NCBI RefSeq assembly: GCF_000399665.1
Contig: NZ_KB976986.1
Coordinates: 3,032,733 to 3,096,732 of the forward strand
Direction: 5' to 3'
From: Acinetobacter calcoaceticus ANC 3811
GTDB lineage: Bacteria; Pseudomonadota; Gammaproteobacteria; Pseudomonadales; Moraxellaceae
Length of the DNA stretch: 64,000 nucleotides
Below are positions 60,183 to 64,000 of the stretch, in pieces. How positions within the stretch are numbered: the first letter of the stretch is position 1; every line of letters begins with the position of its first letter. A program made the position numbers and the translations under genes. The notes beneath the pieces were generated by a model, which saw only the letters and a program-made list of their open reading frames with translations, searched no databases and was not told the origin of the DNA.

Positions 60183-61292
60183 TGATTTCTCTTTGATAAA
60201 AATCTTTCGAATATAGCTATTAAGCGGTGTTGAATAATATTTTTCAATTGCCGCGCTAATGATGAAAGTTAGAATCAGATAGCCAATTAAAAGCATAATT
60301 TTGATGCTAGAGTCGGTTTGAGCTGGAATAAAAGCAACTTTCATAAGCCCCAGCACAACTAGATGAAACAAATAAGTTTCATAACTTCTTTGCCCCAACC
60401 AGACCATCACTTTTGTAAATAGGTTATGCGCTTGTGTTTCGGAAGGATGTTGAAAACACAAAATCAGTAAGCCTGTGGCAAAAGCAAATAGGCTGATAGC
60501 CCAAGTACTGACTTCTTTAATTGGCGCATATAAATATAGAGCGACCATGCTCAAAATAAGCAACCACGAAAGAGGTTTTTTATAGGCCCAATCTGGCTGA
60601 TATTTATGAGAGAAAATAGCAGTTAAACAGCCAATTGCTATGCCATCAAAACTTGAAAAATAATGATATAAATAAGCACCGCTTTCTTCTCCAAAATGTA
60701 GAGACCTAAAATAAGGCCCGTATAAAATCACTCCAACAAGTACAGCAACAAAGACTTTATTACTGCGGGTAAGCAGGCACAATAATGGAAAAACAAAGTA
60801 AAAAACTTCTTCTACAGAGAGCGACCACAACACCCCTAAAGCGTAGTTGACCCAACCGAATTTAATAATCAGGATATTCATCCAGAAGGTTAAAGCCGCA
60901 AAAATTGTTAATGGATAGGAAACCTCAATGCCATTCGGAGCTTGGTTCATAAAGGGTTTTAAGTCAAATGAACCAAGTATGCTTACCCCTAAAATGAGTA
61001 ATATCAGACACGGTAAAATACGCGCTGCCCGTCGGATATAAAAATGCTTGAGGTTAATTGCGGAAAATTGTTTGTCTCTTTTTAAAGTGTGATGGGTAAT
61101 TAAAAAACCCGAAATCACAAAAAACATGGTCACGCCATAATTTCCGTTTCTTGCGATGACTGTGCTAAATGCTTCACCTAAGAAATCAAAACCTAACCAT
61201 GTATCTTTAAGTTTATAAGGAATATTAAAATGATGTAAAAGAACCAAAAGGATAGAAATTCCACGAAGAATATCTATTTTATAATTACGCAT
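60180..61292 (-). CDS. Acyltransferase family 3 (OafA-like) membrane protein
   Basis: 370 residues with about ten hydrophobic segments. Signature: KIDILRGISILLVLLHHFN at the start (with the active-site His), then MFFVISGFLITHHTL and FYIRRAARILPCL. It transfers acyl groups to sugars of cell-surface or exported glycans. No glycan gene cluster is beside it, so its acceptor is open. It lies between zigA and hutC; the 350 bp between it and hutC hold the hutC promoter. Confidence 0.9.
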   Translation of the reverse strand: MRNYKIDILRGISILLVLLHHFNIPYKLKDTWLGFDFLGEAFSTVIARNGNYGVTMFFVISGFLITHHTLKRDKQFSAINLKHFYIRRAARILPCLILLILGVSILGSFDLKPFMNQAPNGIEVSYPLTIFAALTFWMNILIIKFGWVNYALGVLWSLSVEEVFYFVFPLLCLLTRSNKVFVAVLVGVILYGPYFRSLHFGEESGAYLYHYFSSFDGIAIGCLTAIFSHKYQPDWAYKKPLSWLLILSMVALYLYAPIKEVSTWAISLFAFATGLLILCFQHPSETQAHNLFTKVMVWLGQRSYETYLFHLVVLGLMKVAFIPAQTDSSIKIMLLIGYLILTFIISAAIEKYYSTPLNSYIRKIFIKEKS

Positions 61293-61644
61293 TCGATGTG
61301 CTTCCAGTTTTATTAATATACTGTGTGGCAGAAGAATACTATCGATGAGTTATTTTAAATAAAAATTTTAAGCGTCATTTCGTAAACCCAAAAGGACCAC
61401 ACTTTTAAACTCTTGGATGGAGCACAGGGCTAGCAGAAATAACTATTAAATAAATATTAATAAAATCCTAATATATTTGAATTTATCTACATAAAACTTT
61501 AAATTAGCTCTTATAGAGTTATGTTTATTTTTTAAACTTTTTAAAATCTATTTAATTCATAAATTAACATATTGTATGTAGTTGTATATACATAGCATGT
61601 CAACTAAAATACCTTTTTGCCTGCTGCCTTTTTGAGACTTTGCT
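61293..61644. other. Divergent region of the acyltransferase and hutC
   Basis: About 350 bp, AT-rich. No gene found. Contains the HutC-type operator at 61582-61593. Confidence 0.5.
61582..61593. promoter_or_regulatory. Probable HutC operator before hutC
   Basis: TTGTATATACAT contains the palindrome TGTATATACA. The exact 12-mer recurs in the opposite orientation before hutU at 63134-63145, as expected for one regulator. Confidence 0.6.
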
Positions 61645-62397
61645 ATGCCCAGAACATCAAAACAAGAACATGCTGAGCTTTCGATTGAAGCTGATAGTCC
61701 CGTTCCTTTATATCAACGCGTAAAACAGCTGATTTCACAAAAAATTTATGAAGGCTCATGGGCTGTAAATAAAAAAATTCCTTCGGAAAGTGAACTGGTT
61801 AATCAACTCGGTTGTAGCCGCATGACGGTAAATCGTGCGCTACGAGAGTTAACAACAGAGGGCTTACTCGTTCGAATTCAGGGCGTTGGTTCTTTCGTTG
61901 CTGAAGGACAGGGCCGTACTGCACTTTTTCAAATTAATAATATTGCCGAAGAGATTATTGCACGAAACCATAAGCATCATGCTGAAGTTTTAGTCTTAGA
62001 ACAAATTTATGCAAATGCAGAACAAAGCGTGTTAATGCAGACTCGCGAAGGGCAAAGATTATTTCACTCGATTATTGTGCATTATGAAAATGATGTACCT
62101 GTTCAGGTCGAAGATCGTTTAGTCGATGCAGCACTGATTCCAGATTATCTACAACAAGATTTTAAAACCATTACCCCAAATGCTTATTTAATGGCAAAAG
62201 CACCTGTCTCAGAAGGTGAGCATATTGTCGAGGCAGTTTTAGCATCGCCGCAAGAGTGTAAGTGGCTGAAAATCACAAAAGCTGAACCGTGTTTATTGAT
62301 CCGTCGCCGCACATGGTCAAACAAACAACTCATTTCAAGTGCGCGTTTGATTTATCCGGGCAGTCGTTATTATCTCGAAGGGAAATTTAACCCATGA
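61645..62397 (+). CDS. hutC: Histidine utilisation repressor HutC
   Basis: 250 residues. GntR family: N-terminal winged helix with PSESELVNQLGCSRMTVNRALRELTTEGLLVRIQGVGSFVAE, then the UTRA ligand-binding domain that senses urocanate in HutC. Its last codons overlap hutD by 4 bp (ATGA). It is followed by hutD and hutU, giving a hut cluster next to zigA. Confidence 0.93.
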   Translation: MPRTSKQEHAELSIEADSPVPLYQRVKQLISQKIYEGSWAVNKKIPSESELVNQLGCSRMTVNRALRELTTEGLLVRIQGVGSFVAEGQGRTALFQINNIAEEIIARNHKHHAEVLVLEQIYANAEQSVLMQTREGQRLFHSIIVHYENDVPVQVEDRLVDAALIPDYLQQDFKTITPNAYLMAKAPVSEGEHIVEAVLASPQECKWLKITKAEPCLLIRRRTWSNKQLISSARLIYPGSRYYLEGKFNP

Positions 62398-62969
62398 TTG
62401 AATTGATCAGGGCCGATCAATATACAAAAATGCTTTGGAAAAATGGTGCAGGCTTTACTTTAGAAATTGCTCGAAGCCAAGGTGAAGCTGATTTCGATTG
62501 GCGTATTTCGATGGCAGATGTGACCACTTCTGGGCCATTTTCGCTATTTCCCAATAAGCAGCGAATTATTAGTGTGCTTGATGGGAAAGGCATGGTGCTG
62601 CATGTCGATGATCTTCCTGCCAAAACGCTGAACCAAGGCGATATTTTTGCTTTCCATGGTGAGAGTCAGGTTCAAAGTGAACTGGTAGACGGGGCAATTC
62701 GGGACTTAAATTTAATTTATGATCCTGCAAAGTTTCATGCTCGTTTTCAGTGGTTGAATGATGCAGCGGAACAGGCATTTATTAGCTCGGCAGACCTGAT
62801 TTTTATTTTTAATCAGCGTGATGAAACACAAGTAAATGTGGATGATCATTCCGTTCAGCTTGCTGCTCACGAGACGTTAAAAATTGAGAGAAATGCTGGA
62901 GTGACATCAATCAGTTTTCTAAAAAAACAACTCAAAAGCTGCTATGTCATTGAGTTAATTCAACGTTAA
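62394..62969 (+). CDS. hutD: HutD family protein
   Basis: 191 residues, double cupin-like fold expected. N-terminal MLWKNGAGFTLEIARSQGE then FDWRISMADVTTSGPFSLFPNKQRIISVLDG is characteristic of HutD. In pseudomonads HutD limits overactivity of hut expression, possibly by binding urocanate-type ligands. Coupled to hutC by a 4-bp overlap; a terminator follows. Confidence 0.94.
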   Translation: MIELIRADQYTKMLWKNGAGFTLEIARSQGEADFDWRISMADVTTSGPFSLFPNKQRIISVLDGKGMVLHVDDLPAKTLNQGDIFAFHGESQVQSELVDGAIRDLNLIYDPAKFHARFQWLNDAAEQAFISSADLIFIFNQRDETQVNVDDHSVQLAAHETLKIERNAGVTSISFLKKQLKSCYVIELIQR

Positions 62970-62988
62970 AACTAAATAAATTCTTTTT

Positions 62989-63028
62989 TAAAAGCACATG
63001 TCTAGTGAAAAGATATGTGCTTTTTTTA
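62989..63028 (+). terminator. Terminator after hutD
   Basis: AAAGCACAT (62991-62999) pairs with ATGTGCTTT (63015-63023, one side running into the T tract). Thus hutC-hutD and hutU are probably separate transcripts. Confidence 0.78.
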
Positions 63029-63133
63029 TGGCTAATATAAAAATAAATTAATTTAATTCATGAGCTTATTCAATTTTTTTAAAAAAATATGAGTAACCCT
63101 CTTCACGCCGTAAAATATTTGTGTAGTATATGG

Positions 63134-63145
63134 ATGTATATACAA
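63134..63145. promoter_or_regulatory. Probable HutC operator before hutU
   Basis: ATGTATATACAA, the reverse complement of the 12-mer before hutC, about 75 bp upstream of the hutU start. Confidence 0.6.
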
Positions 63146-63219
63146 GTTAATACATTACTATACAAATGCAGAAACAAGTGATGTTCTGCTGATGTAAGCT
63201 CAAAGGAAGGAGTCCGCCT

Positions 63220-64000
63220 GTGACAACAACAACGACAACAAAATTTCGTGATGTAGAAATTCGTGCGCCACGCGGCACTGAATTGACGGCTAAAAGTTGG
63301 TTAACTGAAGCTCCATTACGTATGTTGATGAATAACCTTGATCCGGACGTTGCAGAAAACCCGAAAGAGTTGGTTGTATACGGTGGTATTGGCCGTGCAG
63401 CACGAAACTGGGAATGTTTCGATAAAATTGTAGATACTTTAAAAAATCTTGAAACTGACGAAACTTTATTAGTTCAATCAGGCAAACCAGTAGGTGTATT
63501 TAAAACTCATAAAGATGCACCACGCGTTTTAATTGCAAACTCTAACCTTGTGCCACACTGGGCAAACTGGGAACACTTTAACGAATTAGACGCTAAAGCT
63601 TTGGCAATGTACGGTCAAATGACAGCGGGTTCTTGGATCTACATCGGTAGCCAAGGCATTGTACAAGGTACTTACGAAACTTTCGTTGAAGCAGGCCGCC
63701 AACATTACAATGGTGATTTAAACGGTCGTTGGGTTCTTACTGCTGGTTTAGGCGGTATGGGTGGTGCTCAGCCTTTAGCTGCAACACTTGCAGGTGCGTG
63801 TTCTTTAAACATTGAATGCCAGCAAGCAAGTATCGATTTCCGTTTACGTACTCGTTATGTAGATGAACAAGCAACTGATTTAGATGATGCTTTAGCGCGT
63901 ATTGATCGTTACACGAAAGAAGGCAAGGTCATTTCAATTGCACTTCATGGCAACGCTGCAGAGATTTTACCTGAGCTTGTTCGCCGTGGTGTACGCCCTG
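63220..64000 (+). CDS. hutU: Urocanate hydratase, partial at the window end
   Basis: The first 260 codons or so; the gene runs past 64000. It converts urocanate to imidazolone propionate in histidine breakdown. The start is GTG at 63220 after an AAAGGAAGGAG ribosome site. The N-terminus [19 protein letters not shown], the core [14 protein letters not shown], and the NAD-binding [17 protein letters not shown] are typical of urocanase. hutH and the rest of the hut genes presumably lie beyond. Confidence 0.95.
   Translation, partial: MTTTTTTKFRDVEIRAPRGTELTAKSWLTEAPLRMLMNNLDPDVAENPKELVVYGGIGRAARNWECFDKIVDTLKNLETDETLLVQSGKPVGVFKTHKDAPRVLIANSNLVPHWANWEHFNELDAKALAMYGQMTAGSWIYIGSQGIVQGTYETFVEAGRQHYNGDLNGRWVLTAGLGGMGGAQPLAATLAGACSLNIECQQASIDFRLRTRYVDEQATDLDDALARIDRYTKEGKVISIALHGNAAEILPELVRRGVRP

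Noticed and set aside
60180..61292. Acyltransferase as part of a horizontally acquired surface-glycan locus
   Set aside because: No glycosyltransferase, flippase, mobile element or unusual composition is next to it; it looks like a stand-alone core gene.

Overview
The window looks like a chromosomal segment of an Acinetobacter of the calcoaceticus-baumannii complex. The evidence is AT-rich DNA, an rRNA operon of Acinetobacter type, and several neighbourhoods I recognise from A. baumannii: a zinc-responsive zrlA/zigA pair beside the hut genes, and a tyrosine catabolism cluster with hppD, fahA, maiA and aroP. The 16S gene is complete, but I cannot settle the species by eye. I see no insertion sequence, prophage, integron or CRISPR array. 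This is core chromosome with a few local oddities.

Layout. (1) 1-6100: a 9-bp tandem repeat, then a complete rRNA operon (promoter, 16S, tRNA-Ile, tRNA-Ala, 23S, 5S, terminator) with both RNase III-type processing stems visible. (2) 6.2-12.2 kb: a glutathione transferase-like protein, an outer-membrane protein, a two-component NSS sodium symporter, and the rsmB-fmt pair. (3) 12.5-22 kb: ilvD, a tandem-domain DsbA/HCCA-isomerase-like protein, a TauE/SafE exporter, a LysR regulator, a uracil permease and ppc. (4) 22.2-27.2 kb: a divergent TetR / RND efflux unit without an outer-membrane channel. (5) 27.3-36 kb: dnaJ, dapB, a START-domain protein, an aldo-keto reductase/MFS pair with a divergent LysR gene, and a MocR-type regulator. 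(6) 36-41.4 kb, minus strand: mutY, an M23 lipoprotein, a small Sm-like protein, tag and an alcohol dehydrogenase, then HIT, dienelactone hydrolase and YtjA-type genes. (7) 41.5-50.9 kb: a YcgN-type protein, a PQQ sugar dehydrogenase, rarA, an FNT channel followed by a decayed second copy of the rarA tail, the dapA-bamC-purC operon, pncA, a bile-acid-type symporter and a DUF523 protein. (8) 51-57.9 kb: the tyrosine/homogentisate catabolic region. (9) 58-64 kb: the Zur-linked zrlA and zigA genes, an acyltransferase, and hutC-hutD-hutU, with hutU running off the end.

Working together. HppD makes homogentisate; MaiA and FahA finish the pathway; AroP imports aromatic amino acids; an IclR protein is the likely regulator. 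The usual ring-cleaving enzyme HmgA is absent here. In its place, inside the fahA-maiA operon, is a VOC-fold protein with a plausible two-His/one-Glu metal site. The promoters of hppD and of fahA/aroP share the same operator architecture: half-sites TTAYR and CRTAA separated by 5 bp, in units repeating every 20 bp. I consider this the most interesting part of the window. Other leads are the duplicated rarA 3' end, a small protein with an Hfq-like Sm1 signature, a duplicated thioredoxin-like fusion protein, a short BamC, a 12-bp element shared by the two hut promoters, and a structured hppD leader carrying a short reading frame.
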